From assembly GCA_015680685.1 (NCBI GenBank), contig MNCI01037634.1, forward strand, positions 136,648 through 200,647: a DNA stretch of 64,000 nt, given 5' to 3'. Under the pieces are notes generated by a model. It was not told where the DNA came from. It made no database searches and saw only the letters and a program-made list of their open reading frames with translations. Shown one piece after another: positions 24,250 to 36,540 of this stretch (its first letter is position 1; every line of letters starts with the position of its first letter). Both the position numbers and the translations under genes were made by a program. The stretch is from Gnetum montanum (lineage: Eukaryota; Streptophyta; Gnetopsida; Gnetales; Gnetaceae).

Positions 24250-26130
24250 CCAGTTTATTTTCTTAGGAGTTTAAGCATTAACAACACTAGCAAAGAGGAT
24301 TTCATTAGGAAATTGATTAGATAATTGGCTCTCATCCTCTTTACTATCCCATTGCAACTGAGACAAGTGGTCAGCTACCAAATTCTTAGTTTCCTTTTGG
24401 TTAACCATTATCAAATCAAACTCCTTGCAGATCACTAGCTACCATATTACATGGGGGCTCATTATTGTCTTGTTCATCAGGAATTGTATGGCACTATGAT
24501 TGATGTGCACAAACACTTTATATCCAAGCACATAATGCCTAAAATTTTCTAGGGCATACACCACTACCATAAGCTCCTTTTCAGTGGTGGTGTAGTTGAG
24601 TTGTGCATCCACATGCTTCTTCTTATACAATGGATGTAATATGGACATTTTTTATCATCCAACTATGTAAGCATGATCCATAAGGCATAATTTGAGGCAT
24701 CCATCATGATGTGGAATGGCCTACACCAATTTGGTACTCATAGAATTAGAGTTTCTATGAGTTTCTTCTTTACTTGTTGGAATGTATTTTCACATTTCTT
24801 AGTCCAGAAAAATGATGCATCTTTCTTAGTAAGTTCTACCAACATCTTGGTGATCTTTAAGAAGTCTTCGATGAAGCATCGATAATAACCAGTGTGGCCA
24901 AGGAATGACCTTACATTCTTCATTGTTTTAGGTTGTTTGGTTATTCCTTGGATGACCCTTATTTTCTCTAGGTCCACCTTAATCCATTTGTTTAAGATTT
25001 GATGCCCCAAGACAAGGCCCTCTTGGACTATCAAATAGCTCTTTTGCCAATTGAGCCGTAAGTTAGTCTCCACATACATTTTAAGCACTTGCTCTAGATG
25101 GTTCAAGGCTTACTCAAATGTGGTCCCATAGGTAGAGTGGTCATCCATGAAGATGTCTACCTCACCATTGATTTTTTGCTAGAAGATGAAAAGTACCAAT
25201 CATTAAAATGTGATGGGAGCATTGCACAAGCCAAAGGGCATCTTTTGGTATGCAAAAGTCCCCAAGGATTTGTAAACATTGTCTTGGCCTAGTCTTCTGG
25301 TGCAATCTAGATTTGGTTATAACCACTATAACCATCTAGAAAGCTATAGTAATAATGCCTTGTAATAATATCCAACACTTCATCTACAAATGGCAATGGG
25401 AAATGATCTTTGTAAGTTGTCATATTTAACAATCTTAAGTCTATACAGACTCTTCATTTTTCTTCTTTTTTGGGCACAATCACAAGTAGGCTAACCCACT
25501 CACTATTTGTAATAGGATAAATAAACTCAACCTTGAGGAGTTGTTCAATCTCCTCTTTGATGATTTGCTTGAGTTTTTGGTTCAAGCATCTTTACAACTA
25601 TCTCTTTGGTTTGATGGAGGAATCTATATAAATTCTATGCTGGCATATCCTTAGATCAATTCTTGTTAACTCATGATATGACTAGGCAAAGGTTATTGGC
25701 CATTTGTTTACAACTTCCAACAATTTCTTCTTTTATACAAGAGCAAGTGTGCCATTAATAAATACTAGCTTACCATTATTCAAAAATGCATACTCCATTC
25801 TTGTCGATAGAGCTTTTAATTCAAAGGGCTCCAACTTAAAAGTTTTAGGGATCTTCAATTCTGCCTGGTCGATCTCACTTTGTGCATCAGAGAGTTGGTG
25901 ATGGAGCTGTTCCAACTTATCCATGCTTTCCACATAGGAGCTAATGAGGCTTTAAGCTAGTTCTATGCATATTGTTGATCCAACCTCATTTTTAGCTATC
26001 AACCACTGAGTGTCCCCTTGTTTAGTGGCTACTGCATATAGGCACCTTTGAACCTATGTGATATTTGCACACTAACTACATGCTTGAAGTGATGTGCCCT
26101 TGATGGTTCATAGTTTTTGCACGCAGTGGC
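24250..26130 (-). pseudogene. RT and RNase H of element G
   Basis: Minus-strand Athila-like pol. The linker (25733-25933) has 'LEQLHHQLSDAQSE' and 'LEPFELKALSTRMEYAF'. RT lies at about 25560-24740 with 'IKQEIERLL'-type N-terminus, 'FLDGYSG', FMDDHS (the two catalytic Asp kept) and 'FLGHTGYYR'. RNase H at 24439-24648 shows 'AQLNYTTTEKELMVVVYALENFRHYVLGYKVFV'. The frame stops where the LTR of B begins at 24249, so B is inserted in G between RNase H and integrase. G's integrase is not visible elsewhere in the window. Confidence 0.85.
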
Positions 26131-26169
26131 ACCCTGTGTCACTATGCATGATGCATGGGACTATCTTCT

Positions 26170-26548
26170 TCTCAAGTTTTTCCAAATTCATTTTTCTTGG
26201 AAATTTCTAAGGAAAGGTCTCTAATCTCCAACCTTGCATCTATGGTGCTTAGCCATGTTCTTCCCATGATGATAGGGAAGGCCCCTTTTCTATTTTCCAC
26301 ATGGATCACCAAAAAATTGGTAGGATATGACCACCCAAAAATAGTGGTCATAACATCTTCTACAAATCCCAAGGAAATAGTGGTGGATTGGTCTTCCAGC
26401 TCTAGTATAATGTTACTCTTTTTTAAGGGGGGTAGGTTCTAGGCTTTGTAAATTTCTTGAGAAATCAAGTTAACTTTGAAACCTGAGTCCAAAAGAACCT
26501 TACATAATTCATTTTTGGTAATCTATAAGTAGATAAGAGGACTCCTAT
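26170..26548 (-). pseudogene. Retropepsin-like protease of element G, truncated
   Basis: Minus strand begins with 'PLIYL' at about 26545, then 'VLLDSGFKVNLISQEI' (active-site DSG kept) and 'FPIIMGRTWLSTIDARL' in 26172-26372. Sequence homologous to the other family members ends abruptly at about 26548. Gag of G is absent, so this is a deletion or insertion breakpoint. Confidence 0.83.
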
Positions 26549-27286
26549 TAAACCCAAAATTGGTTCAATTTTCAAATAGGAACCCTTATCAAAATTCATG
26601 CATTTCATTCAATTTTATTTTATTACATATAATTAATCATTTAGGTGGCATTTAATTAATGTTTATTCTAGTTTATTATATTGTAGGTTATAATTGATAT
26701 AATTATAATGTGATTATGATTATATATTTTATACAAACATTATATATAAACTATATAAACATTATAAATATTAGAATTAGGATAATACTAACAACATTCA
26801 ACATTGGCTTAGAAAACTTGGGCCATGTTAATATGGGCATGTCATGGTAATGACCACTTACAGTCAACACTCTCCCTCAGATTTGCCATGTTGGCCCCAA
26901 TGTGAAGAAGATCAAGGACTTTGATGGCATGGACCAAAGCAATCTCATGGGTAGATTCGCAAAAAACATCGTAATATTCATGAAAGGCAACCATTACTAT
27001 GGTGCCATATGGGAACCAGAAGAGATGTTGGCACTTCTTCACATCAGGCAGTCATGGATCTCGAGTTCCAAGAATCAAGCTTCCACAACACTCCATGGAA
27101 GGTCATTTCTAGAAGGCTCCATGAACTAGGCTTCAATAGAGATGCAAAATCACACAAGGAGCACGTTGAATCATGAAGAAACTATGAATTCCTAGCTACA
27201 CCACAAATAGCTTGAATAGGGTAGGATCAATCTACAAAACCATCCTTCAATCTACAAATGCAGCTATTCTAAAAGACTCATTTGAA
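26549..27286. other. Unassigned DNA left of the copia element
   Basis: AT-rich to 26800, then a mixed region. A purine tract on the minus strand (CTGAGGGAGAGTG, complement of about 26868-26880) followed by TGACTG could be a polypurine tract and LTR start of another minus-strand element, but I found no partner. The small frames at 26842-27129 match nothing I know. Confidence 0.4.
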
Positions 27287-27863
27287 TGTATCATGCCTTA
27301 CCCACTAACATGCTTAATGCATTAGTTAATGCATGAAAGTAGCCACCATGCCCACTGACACATTTTATGGGTTAGTTAATGCATGAAAGTGGCCACCATG
27401 GCCACTAATGCATTTTTATGGATTAGTTAATGCATGAAAGTGGCCATCATACCCACTAACATGTTTTTATGAGTTGGTTAACACATCAAGATGGTCTCCA
27501 TATCTGGTAACATATTTTTTATGCATTGGCATTAGGTCTCTTATGGTAACCAATTCCATGACCTATAAATTCATTCTTGATGGGAGAACAAAGGCATCAC
27601 AAATCACAGCAGGATTGTAGTTATGGTTTGTTTCACAAATGCTTGAAGATTCCATACACCATCATTGCAAAGAACCCATGTGAAAGAAGAATCAGAATGC
27701 AAAATTTAATCTGAGACATTAATGGATAGAGGTCAATTCCATTTGCTCAAGAATTATGCATTTCTAGTTATTTATACATGTGAATTTCTTATGTCATTTG
27801 CTTTTGCATTCTATACTTTGATTACTTGTTCCATTTGGTTTTTTGCATAATTTTTTTCTTACA
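27287..27863 (+). mobile_element. 5' LTR of copia element F
   Basis: 577 bp, TGTATCATG to CTTACA. Contains four imperfect repeats of 'gcattagttaatgcatgaaagtggcc' type in the U3 part (27310-27460). Collinear with 38464-39036. Confidence 0.88.
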
Positions 27864-27865
27864 TT

Positions 27866-27880
27866 TGGTATCAGAGCATT
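27866..27880 (+). promoter_or_regulatory. Primer-binding site of copia element F
   Basis: TGGTATCAGAGCATT two bases after the LTR. TGGTATCAGAGC is the usual site complementary to initiator tRNA-Met in plant copia elements. Confidence 0.9.
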
Positions 27881-28149
27881 AGATCTCTATCTTGATGTAG
27901 CTTTTGATGATGGTGCAATTTGAAAACAACATTTTTTTAATATTTTTTCACTTTGTAATTTGAGGAAGATCGCTCGCTTCCAGTTTTTGCCTAGTGAAAG
28001 AGATTTCACTCTCACATTTTGTTGCATTCTTGTGCACTGTACAACTAGAAAATAGAAACCATTACTACTGTGAAAATGAGGATATTTTATTTTGTTGTTT
28101 TGGAGAGTTGGTATGGTTGTGTTGTTTGTTGGTGAGACTTGCAAGGTAA
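27881..28149 (+). other. Copia leader, first part
   Basis: Untranslated leader between the primer-binding site and the junction with element C near 28150. No coding signal. The remainder of the leader resumes after the N gap at 33865. Confidence 0.55.
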
Positions 28150-30511
28150 CATAGTGTTATCCCCAGATTGGGCAATCCCTAACATGCTCCTTCGTGCTCT
28201 TGCATAGATAGACATGATGCAGCTATATGCTGAATACATTGCAAGTGATTATGACATAAGGGATTACCATCCCACAGAGGTGCAATGTCAATGGGACGCA
28301 TGACAGGAGAGTTACCACACATCGTTGAAGGGCAAAGGACCCCACAATGCTTCGCCTGTCATAAGAGAAATTAAGGGTGGTGAACCTATCTCAATAGGTT
28401 CTCCACAAAATGATGTTCCCCCTTCTAATGATAGTGAGGAGGTAGGGTATCAGAACCTTTGCTACATGATTCACAACCCTAGTTTTGATTTCCATGAATA
28501 TCAAGTGTTCAATGAGGAAACACAAATACAAGATAAGGGTAAGCATTCTGATCGTCATCACGATCGAGGCCGTAGCCACCAAAGAGAAGGTAAGAAACAT
28601 CATGGTGATGGTTCCCCTTCTTATTTCCCTTCATCACACCATTCACCCTCTCCTTCCACATCCAGACATAGTCACAAAGAGCACAACTGTGAGGATGAGG
28701 GTAAAGATAAGCAAAATGAGAGACCTCGACGAGAGAGTTGAGAGTGAGGACGAGGGCATTCTAGAGAGTTAAGGCACATAAGGGAAAGTAGGGAACCACG
28801 TAGGCATCATAGATGTCATGAGAGAGATGATCATGATGAACCCCTACTTGTCACCCGAAGTATGTTAGATATTACAGATGCAGTTAGAATACCTACAAGG
28901 CACCAGAAAGATAGTCGGATCAAGAGACTAGACATGAATAATATCCCACGATTTGAGGGGGGATACAATGTTGATCCGCAAAACCACTTACAGGAATTCC
29001 GTGATGCCTGTGCCTTGTAGAATATTGAAAATGAGTGGAAAAATTTAAAGTTGTTCCCTAGGACACTCATAAAAGAAGCAGAAAGTTGGTACCGATCCTT
29101 AGAACCGGAATCCATTAGATGGTGGAGTACGATGCCAGAATTGTTTAACGATAAATACCAAACATACTCCAGAGTGTCCAACTTGCATAAGTAGATCCAA
29201 GGATGGAAGCAAGGTAATCACGAACCCTTGGATGTTGCCATGGGCTGATATTATACATTGCTACATCGTTGCTAGGGCCATGATTATGCACAATGGGATC
29301 AACTCCGCCACCTTGTAGATGGGATAATACATGAAACCAAAATAACCCTGGGCACATATGCCCAAGGGAGATTATCTAAGCTAAGGTCCCATGAAGTTCA
29401 TAGACTGTTGGAGAAAGTAGCTAAAGAAGAAGGTGAGCTACAGAAAAGAGAAAGCATGGAAGAGTATAACCATGATCCTTCCCTCTGAAAGAAGGGAGTA
29501 AGATTCTGTGAGGAAGAGGATGAGTCACCACTCGAAGAGTTGGTGAATAGAAAAACCTTGCCACTTCAAAAGTTAACAACCAAAGTGTCGGCCAAGATAG
29601 ATCAAATGTGGGACTCCTTAGACAGTAGATTCAAAACCGTTTTGAAAATCGTAGAGTCTAAGGAGAAAAGTAGTGACCATGATAAGAAAAAGAGGAGAGA
29701 TTCAGACCATGCACGTAACAAGGGTAAGGGAAAAATGACTATCACCGATGAGGTTGTGGATTCTGACACGGACAATGACAGTGGATGTGAGATCTACCAA
29801 TATGACCATCCTAAGGGATGTTGCCCAATAATCTCACATCTGCAAGAGTCCAGGGTGTATGCACTCAACCCAAGACTTAACAAACGACAAGCACCCCAAA
29901 GGTTACCTTATCCCCAAGATAACCCAAGGCAGTTCCACCAACCCTTAACATATTATCCAAGTGGAACTCTGCCACAACCTATCAGGTAACACCAGCAGTG
30001 GTAATACCCATAGTCATGGGGGATGACACCGCCTAGACAACAATACCCTTACCAGCAACTAGACCTGTATGGCTATTACGTGCAACAGCTGATTTCTCCA
30101 AGTGACTCTATGGATCACGTAACCCCACAATGTCACTACCAAGTTTGGGAGTATTTTAGGACTCCTTCTCCTATGGGAGATACACCACATGCATACCATC
30201 CTCTGAATGCATCCGCATCTCTTACGCCAATAGTTCCACTACCACCCGCTCCAACGATGCAAGGGGAAATCCCCACTCAACTATTGCAACGTAATGCTAC
30301 GAGAGCTGTAAACCTTCAACCTGTTGCTGGTTCTGAAAACCATACAAAGAGAAGACGTTTCTTCAGAACCAAAAGGCCAAACAAGCTCTCACAACCACAA
30401 GAAGTTAAGTCTATGACCACTCCTCCATCTAGTAAGGTTTCGGAGCTCCCTTCAAATCAACAACAGAGCTCAACACATACGATTATGTTAACACATACCG
30501 TTACTAACTAG
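28150..30511 (+). pseudogene. Gag of element C
   Basis: The best-kept gag of this family here. N-terminal part with 'MIHNPSFDFHEY' (about 28467); Arg/His/Ser-rich segment to 28740; capsid-like core 28840-29400 with 'KDSRIKRLDMNNIPRFEGGY', 'EAESWYRSL' and 'GRLSKLRSHEVHRLLEKVAKE'. Then a charged region (29540-29780) with 'KKKRRDSDHARNKGKGKM', and 'YDHPKGCCPIISHLQESRVY'. The Pro/Gln/Tyr-rich tail (30023-30511) ends before the protease. About eight stops. No CCHC knuckle was seen. Confidence 0.83.
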
Positions 30512-31060
30512 ATAAAGGTAGGCCACCTTCCCAAGAAACTCTCTGACCCTGGAAGTCCCTTAATCTACCTCCAAGTCATTGGGAATGAACCACGTAAGGA
30601 TCTTCTTGACTCAGGTTCCAGAGTCAACTTAATATCACAGGAGATGTATAAAGCCTGAAACCTGCCTCCACTCAAGAAGAGCAATATTCAACTTGAGCTG
30701 GTTGACTAGTCCATCACTATTCCCTTGGGATTGGTGGAGGACATTGTTACCACTGTGTGTGGTTGGTCATACCCAGTTGATTTCCTAGTGATAGAAGTCA
30801 ACAGTAACAAAGGGCACTTCCCAATTATAATGGGGAGGGCATGGCTAAGTACCATAAATACATGCCTAGGAATCTATGATCTTTCCTTGGAAATATCTAA
30901 GGAAAACATTTATGGAAAGATTGAGAAGGAGAAAGTTCCATACATCACATATAGTGACTCAGAGGGTGATGATGTACAAGAATGTTCAGCATTTCCTACA
31001 TGCAACTGGTGTGCCAAGGAAACTCAGATACAAAGGTGCATGTATGTAGCAACCACATAA
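30512..31060 (+). pseudogene. Retropepsin-like protease of element C
   Basis: 'SPLIYLQVIGNEPRKDLLDSGS' region at about 30550-30615 holds an intact DSG active-site motif. 'VCGWSYPVDFLVIEV' and 'FPIIMGRAWLST' follow in 30725-30900. After 'SDSEGDD' comes a Cys-containing tail and 'YVATT', then the DTQWL linker. Two in-frame stops interrupt it. Confidence 0.87.
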
Positions 31061-31320
31061 CAAGAAGACACCCAGTGGTTGATAGCTAATAAGGAGAGCA
31101 ACCCACTAACAGGCAGGGAACGAATTGGGGGAACAACTTGCACCCACAACAAAAACATAGATACATTAGAATATGAGCATCACCAACTTCCAACCCTTAA
31201 CCTGAAAACCTCAATTGAAAGAAGTTGGACACTTTTAAGAAATTCAAACAAACACTCATTATTTCAGATCTCTCCCTTCCAATTCATTCATGGGGGAGAT
31301 GGCCACTTATGCTGATCATT
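31061..31320 (+). pseudogene. Gag-pol linker remnant of element C
   Basis: 'QEDTQWLIANKESNPLTGRE' followed by 'LEYEHHQLPTLNLK', which aligns with the HHQLS region before RT in B and G. The homology stops where RT should begin, at about 31270. Confidence 0.7.
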
Positions 31321-33178
31321 TAAGGCCCTCGGTTCTTTTTAAATTTTTTGTTTTACACATTTTTGTTTTACAAATTTCTTTAACTTTTCTTATTTTTGTT
31401 TTACAACATCATTTACACTTTTTCTTTTATTTGTATGTGTATGTCTGTGTCTTATCCATTTTGTTAAGTTTCTCACCCAATAAGTGCTCTTAATGATGGT
31501 ATGAACTATTTTCTATTGGTTGCTAATGTTTGGTTTTTACCTTTTAAGTTACAATGTTGATACTAAGGTATGGTTCTTTTGATATAGTAGGAAATGAGTT
31601 CACTTCATCCATACATCCATAAATTTCTATGGTCTCTCTTGGCTTGGAAATGTACAGTCACTTTCTAAATAAGAACTATCAAAAAATCGGTCACTGAGCA
31701 TTTCTCAAACTAAGGAAGGACTCAAGGATTGAAAAGGGTGTGGCTTCAAGGAAACTTGATGCATTTTTGTTGGCCATTCTCTTAGGTGCTTGGATGTTTG
31801 TTTCTTGAGTTTTCCTTCCCATTCCGACATTGCTCCATTATCGGGAAGCTGAGCTAAATAAAAATAATAAGTCTTTGCATGGTGTGGTTCTCACACAAAA
31901 ATATTAAAAAAAAAGTGAGAATTCAAAGCACACCCCTTAGAAAAAATAATCACTTGGGCTACAAGCACTAGTTATGGAACTAAATAAAAATGTTACCTCT
32001 AACTAAGGCCCTTCCTCACTTCCTATCTCCTCTTTCGCTTTGTCGGAGTGTTGGTGACTCTTTGGTGGAGCATTCTTGTTACTTCAAGTGGATGGTTTGG
32101 CCAAATGTATTAATGTGAAGTCACTGGATGTGGTTTGTTGAGGCTAGATTTGGAATGAGATTTATGAAGTCACATTAACCATGAAATACACAAGGGGCTG
32201 TACACCACCTTGTTCTTGGAATTCCATTTCATTCTCTTCTCTCCATCCTTCTCTCCATTGTTCACCTCATTGTCGGTAATATCAGTAGTCTATATTTTGG
32301 TGGATGCATTGTTTTCTTTTTGGTAAATTCTTGTGGTTAAGACTTTAACTCTTGTTTCCAAATGACATTCATAGAGCCTTCAGACTCTTTGAACATGGGA
32401 TTGTCAAGGCATTAAGGGCATGAGCCTACTTTGGGGAGGACCCATTGGCATTCCTATTTGGTGCACCAGTTAAATTATTTCCCTTAACATTTTTTGTAGT
32501 CAACTCTATTTCTTTCATTTCCATCTTGACATCCCTTTCATTGATGTTATAGTTTTTTCTTTTTCTTCATCCTTCTTATTCCTTCTCTTTTTCCATTCTC
32601 TCGCTATCGGAGGTTCGCGATTAGTCATGGGGGTCCTGGTCCAATTTTTTTGTTTTTCTCCTAACCCCTACACCTTAGGTAGTCATCATTAGTATATCTC
32701 CAGAATCCGCATCAGCCATACCACAACTCAGCCAATGGACCTTTCACTGAAGCAAGGTATCAACTGCATTATGATTCATTTACCCTTGTTAATATAATAT
32801 TGTGTTGTGTGTGCAGATGGCAATCATACAACAACGGATTGGACCTGGAGGGAACACTTGGAATGGATCAGTGCTGAAGTAGCTATGCAAGGGGCAAGAT
32901 CGATGGCACGCTTATGGATGGACAAAGAAAGACGTAATCTTGGCATTGGTAGTAGTAGATTTCTTCTCTCTTCTCTCTTCTCTCTCAGCTGCCAAATAAG
33001 GCCTGATGTCAAATGTATAAAGTGTTCACTCTTGTTGTTGTGAACACCAGTTTTGTCATGTTCTATAATGATGATCCGTTCACATGTCATCCCATTCACC
33101 ATTAGTTCCATTCAAGTCAATAATCCCATACCTTCCCAATATTTTGTAAGGAACTCGAGGATGAGGTTTTATTCAGTC
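31321..33178 (+). other. Non-coding 3' region of element C
   Basis: Begins with a T-rich tract (31320-31480), also found after the linker in A. The block 31917-32010 matches A and B 3' regions, and 32400-32440 matches B. At 32817 a possible splice acceptor ('tgtgtgtgcag') precedes a short frame, but no known domain follows. No RT, RNase H or integrase. Confidence 0.65.
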
Positions 33179-33187
33179 ATGGGGGTA
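33179..33187 (+). other. Polypurine tract of element C
   Basis: ATGGGGGTA directly before the LTR start TGATGGGA. Confidence 0.7.
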
Positions 33188-33798
33188 TGATGGGATGCAA
33201 TATCGCAGTCTACCATCATTTCTATAAATAAGAGGCAGCTCTCCCTTGTTTCTCCATCTAGATCTAGACCCTTAGTGAAACTCTGGTAGCTTTACCTCTC
33301 CAGAGATAGAATAATTTCCATGTACCCCTAGTAGGAGTCTCAAAGTGAACGGATCTTTATTCGAGCAAATGTTGTACCTAAGCACACGTTTGTGTACGGA
33401 AATAAAGATAAAATTTTGGATAAACCTTGCAGTGCATGGACTAAGCTAAATAGGACTTTAATTAATGTTAAATGGTTAAATTCTTTATTAGTTAATTAAT
33501 CTTTCTCAACCCTCAACACTCCTAGTTAAGTGCATTCAGTACAACTGCTTTAAGCACGTGCGTTACGCTTGGGAATCCCAGTAACGAATAGCATTTGGTA
33601 ATCCCAGAAGGTTGCATTGGTTTAGGGTGTGAATGGCAAGTGGAATGAATACTGATGCTAGGCATTAGAACTTAGTTGGTTAAAGTTAGTTACTTAGTCT
33701 CTTCACCCTTTTCCTCATTAGCATAGGAGATAAAACATAAAAGATATAAAAATCACNTTATCATATGTGATCCAAAAGCTCTTAGTACATAATTTTGC
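33188..33798 (+). mobile_element. 3' LTR of element C, right end in the gap
   Basis: Starts TGATGGGATGC; has TATAAATA near 33221-33229. The middle holds the family phrase 'cttgggaatcccagtaacgaatagc' and 'ggtaatcccag' (33567-33612), reverse complement of the 'attaccaagc' phrase of the other LTRs. A single N at 33757; sequence lost from 33799. Confidence 0.78.
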
Positions 33799-33864
33799 NN
33801 NNNNNNNNNNNNNNNNNNNNNNNNNNNNNNNNNNNNNNNNNNNNNNNNNNNNNNNNNNNNNNNN
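33799..33864. other. Assembly gap (66 N)
   Basis: Run of N hiding the C 3' LTR end, any target duplication, and the junction back to copia leader sequence. Confidence 1.
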
Positions 33865-34190
33865 TTTGTATTATATTTAATATGATTAATTAGGATGATA
33901 TGTTAAATTATTTTTCTTAATTTACCCACAAGGATTAAGAAAAGGAATATAATTTAATAGTTTCATCATAAGGATATATGAATCTGTTGAATTAAAATTT
34001 AGCCCATAGGTAATTTTATGTCATTTGCTACATATTTTTCATGATTTACATTGGTAAACATGTCTTATGGTATTTTAACCTCAAATTTAGTGACATAAGC
34101 ATGTTTAATTATGTAATTGTACAACTTGTAAGCTACTTTAATTTTCGATGTGACATTCTTGAATTAAAGGGTGATAATTATAAGGTGTAG
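33865..34190 (+). other. Copia leader, second part
   Basis: AT-rich sequence between the gap and recognisable gag. With 27881-28149 it makes the leader of F, split by element C. Confidence 0.5.
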
Positions 34191-34910
34191 AAGAAGAGAA
34201 TTCTTCTTCATTTAGGCTAGATGGACATTGATTATGCTATCCATAAGAATGACCCACTTGCTATTATAGTAATCAATTGTTCAGATGATATCGATAATTA
34301 TGAAAAATGGGAGTGATCTAATTACCTTTGTGTCATGTTTATAAAAACCAAGATCTTGGATGGTATGCGTGGTTCACTAGGATAGTATGATAATGTGTGT
34401 GCTTTGTTAAAGGCCATTGATGAACAATTTGAATCATCAGACAAGGCATTGGCCAGAATCTTGATAATGAAGTTCTCATCCATGAAGCTCACTAAAATTC
34501 ATGGTGTGTGTGAGCACATCATGTAAATGAGGGATATAGTGGCTTAACTCAAAACACTTGAGGTTGAGATGTTAGAATCTTTCCTTGTGTACTACATCTT
34601 AAACATGCTCCCATCATAGTATGGACCATTTAAGATTTCTAATAATACACATAAGGAAAAATGATCAATCAATGAACTAATGATCATGTGTGTGCAAGAA
34701 GAGGGGATACTTGCTATGAAAGTGAAAGAGAGTGTGCATTTGGCTACACAAGAAAAGAATAAAGGATAAGCCAAAGGCAAGTGAAAGGTCAAATTGCCTG
34801 CACAAGCTGATATTAAGAAGGAATCTAGATGTTTTTTTTGTAAAAAGAAAGGGCACATAAAGAAGGATTGGTCTAAATATCAAAAATGGCTTGAAAAGAA
34901 AGGTACTTGA
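34191..34910 (+). pseudogene. Gag of copia element F
   Basis: Recognisable copia Gag: 'ALLKAIDEQFESSDKALA', 'LTKIHGVCEHI' and 'SINELMIMCVQEE' are followed by a knuckle CFFCKKKGHIKKDW in which the last Cys of CX2CX4HX4C is replaced by Trp. Several stops. Confidence 0.82.
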
Positions 34911-36540
34911 TCTCACTTTGTTTTGAATCTAATATGGTTAATGTTGGCCATGACACATGGTGGATTGATTCTAGCACTACAATCCATGTTACCAATTCCT
35001 TGCAAGGGGTGAAAAACCTAAGGAAGCCAGTGGGAAGTGAGTCATGCATCTATTCAGGCAATAAACTGTGCTCACATATGGAGGCAGTTGGAACATGCAT
35101 ATTAGTTTTAAGTAGTGGTTTTTTTTAATGTTGGAAAAGACATTTTATATTCCTAGTTTTTCAAGGAGTTTAACTTTTGTTTCAAGGCTTGTATCATTGG
35201 GATTTTCCTTTAATTTTTCAAACACTATATTTAATTTATATTATAGATCTAAACTTAGTAGAAATGGTACATTGATAGATGGTCTTTTCAAAATTAATTT
35301 GCAAAATGAAACTCCTTATAATTCTATGCATGTTCATGTTGGCATTAAGAGATGTGTTATGAATGACGAATCCTCTATGTTGTAGCATCGTAGATTAGGA
35401 CATATCTATATTAAAAGAATAAAGAGATTAGTAAATAATGGAGTACATAGTACTCTAGATTTTACTGACTTTGACACTTGTGTGGACTGCATAAAGGGAA
35501 AGCAGACCAATATGTCAAAGAAAGGTGCCAAGAGGAGTTCAAACATATTAGAGATCATACATACATATATTTGTAGTCTAGATATGGATGTGTATGGTTA
35601 AAAGTATTTCATTACCTTTATTGATGATTACTTATGATGTACGTATCTCTACTTGCTTCATAACAAGAGCAAAGCTTTAGATGCCTTAAGGTCTTTAAGG
35701 CTGAAGAAGAGAAACAATTCAGTAAGCAAATAAAGATAGTGAGATCTAATAGAGGTGGTCAATACTATGGTAGATATACTGATGATGGACAAGCACCTAG
35801 TCCATTTGCCAAGTTTCTTCAAGAGCATGGGATTGTTGTCTAGTACACTATGCCTGGCTCTCTAGACCAAAATGGTATGGCAGAAAGAAGAAACCGAACA
35901 TTATTAGACATGGTGTGGAGTATCCTTAGTAACTCCAAGCATCCTAAGTCCTTGTGGACTAAAGCTCTCAAGATGGTGATGTATATATTAAACTGAGTTT
36001 CAACCAAGGCTATCTTAAAGACACCATTTGAATTATGGAAAGGTTGGAAATAAAGTTTGCAACATATACACATTTGGGGATGCCTGTCTTAAGTAAGAGT
36101 CTATAATCCACAAGAAAAGAAGCTAGACCTAAGGACCATAAGTGGGTATTTTTTTGGATATGCTGAATGGTCTAGGGAATACAAATTTTATTTCCCATCA
36201 CATACTACTAGGTTTCTGGAATCAAGGAATGCTACATTTTTTGAGAATGACTTGATTAGTAGGAGTAGTAGATCTTGGAACATTGTTCCTAAGATAGATC
36301 ATATAGACTTGAAACCCACTATTTCAAATGATAGACTAATTGTTATGCACAATACGCCTAGAGCACAAATGTGTACTAAATAACAACTCGTCATTGAAGT
36401 TCCACAAACTATTGATCAAGAAGTAATAGATCTAGCTGAACAACAGATACCAGAACTTGTGGAATAGCCTATTGAACATCATGATCCTCAAGAGAATGAT
36501 GAACCAACATTAAGAAGATCTAGAAGAGTAAGGTGATTAG
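34911..36540 (+). pseudogene. Protease and integrase of copia element F
   Basis: Protease: 'WWIDSSTTIHVTNSLQG' (about 34961-35011), where the usual DSG is DSS. GAG-pre-integrase: 'HRRLGHIYIKRIKRLV', then 'CVDCIKGKQT'. Integrase core: 'FITFIDDYL' with the first Asp region, and 'MPGSLDQNGMAERRNRTLLDM' with the Glu region; the middle is frame-damaged near 35700. The C-terminal region has 'ELWKGWK' and 'GYFFGYAEWSREYKFY'. About a dozen stops and at least one frameshift. Confidence 0.87.

Larger units (their letters stand above)
28150..33798 (+). mobile_element. Element C: 5'-truncated Athila-like non-autonomous element
   Basis: Plus-strand gag, protease, linker, long 3' non-coding region and 3' LTR, lying inside copia element F. 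The 5' LTR, primer-binding site and first part of gag are missing: homology with B gag starts at about 28150 (ATAGTGTTATCCCC against ATTGTGTTACCACC). No RT, RNase H or integrase lies between the linker and the LTR, the same layout as element A. The right end is hidden by the 66-base N run. Confidence 0.8.

Noticed and set aside
26842-27129. A host exon on either strand left of the copia element
   Set aside because: Overlapping frames on both strands, no recognisable domain and no splice or promoter context.
32807-33043. A spliced gene behind the acceptor-like site in element C
   Set aside because: Only a short frame follows and no upstream donor or homologous exon was found; the region is the 3' part of C.
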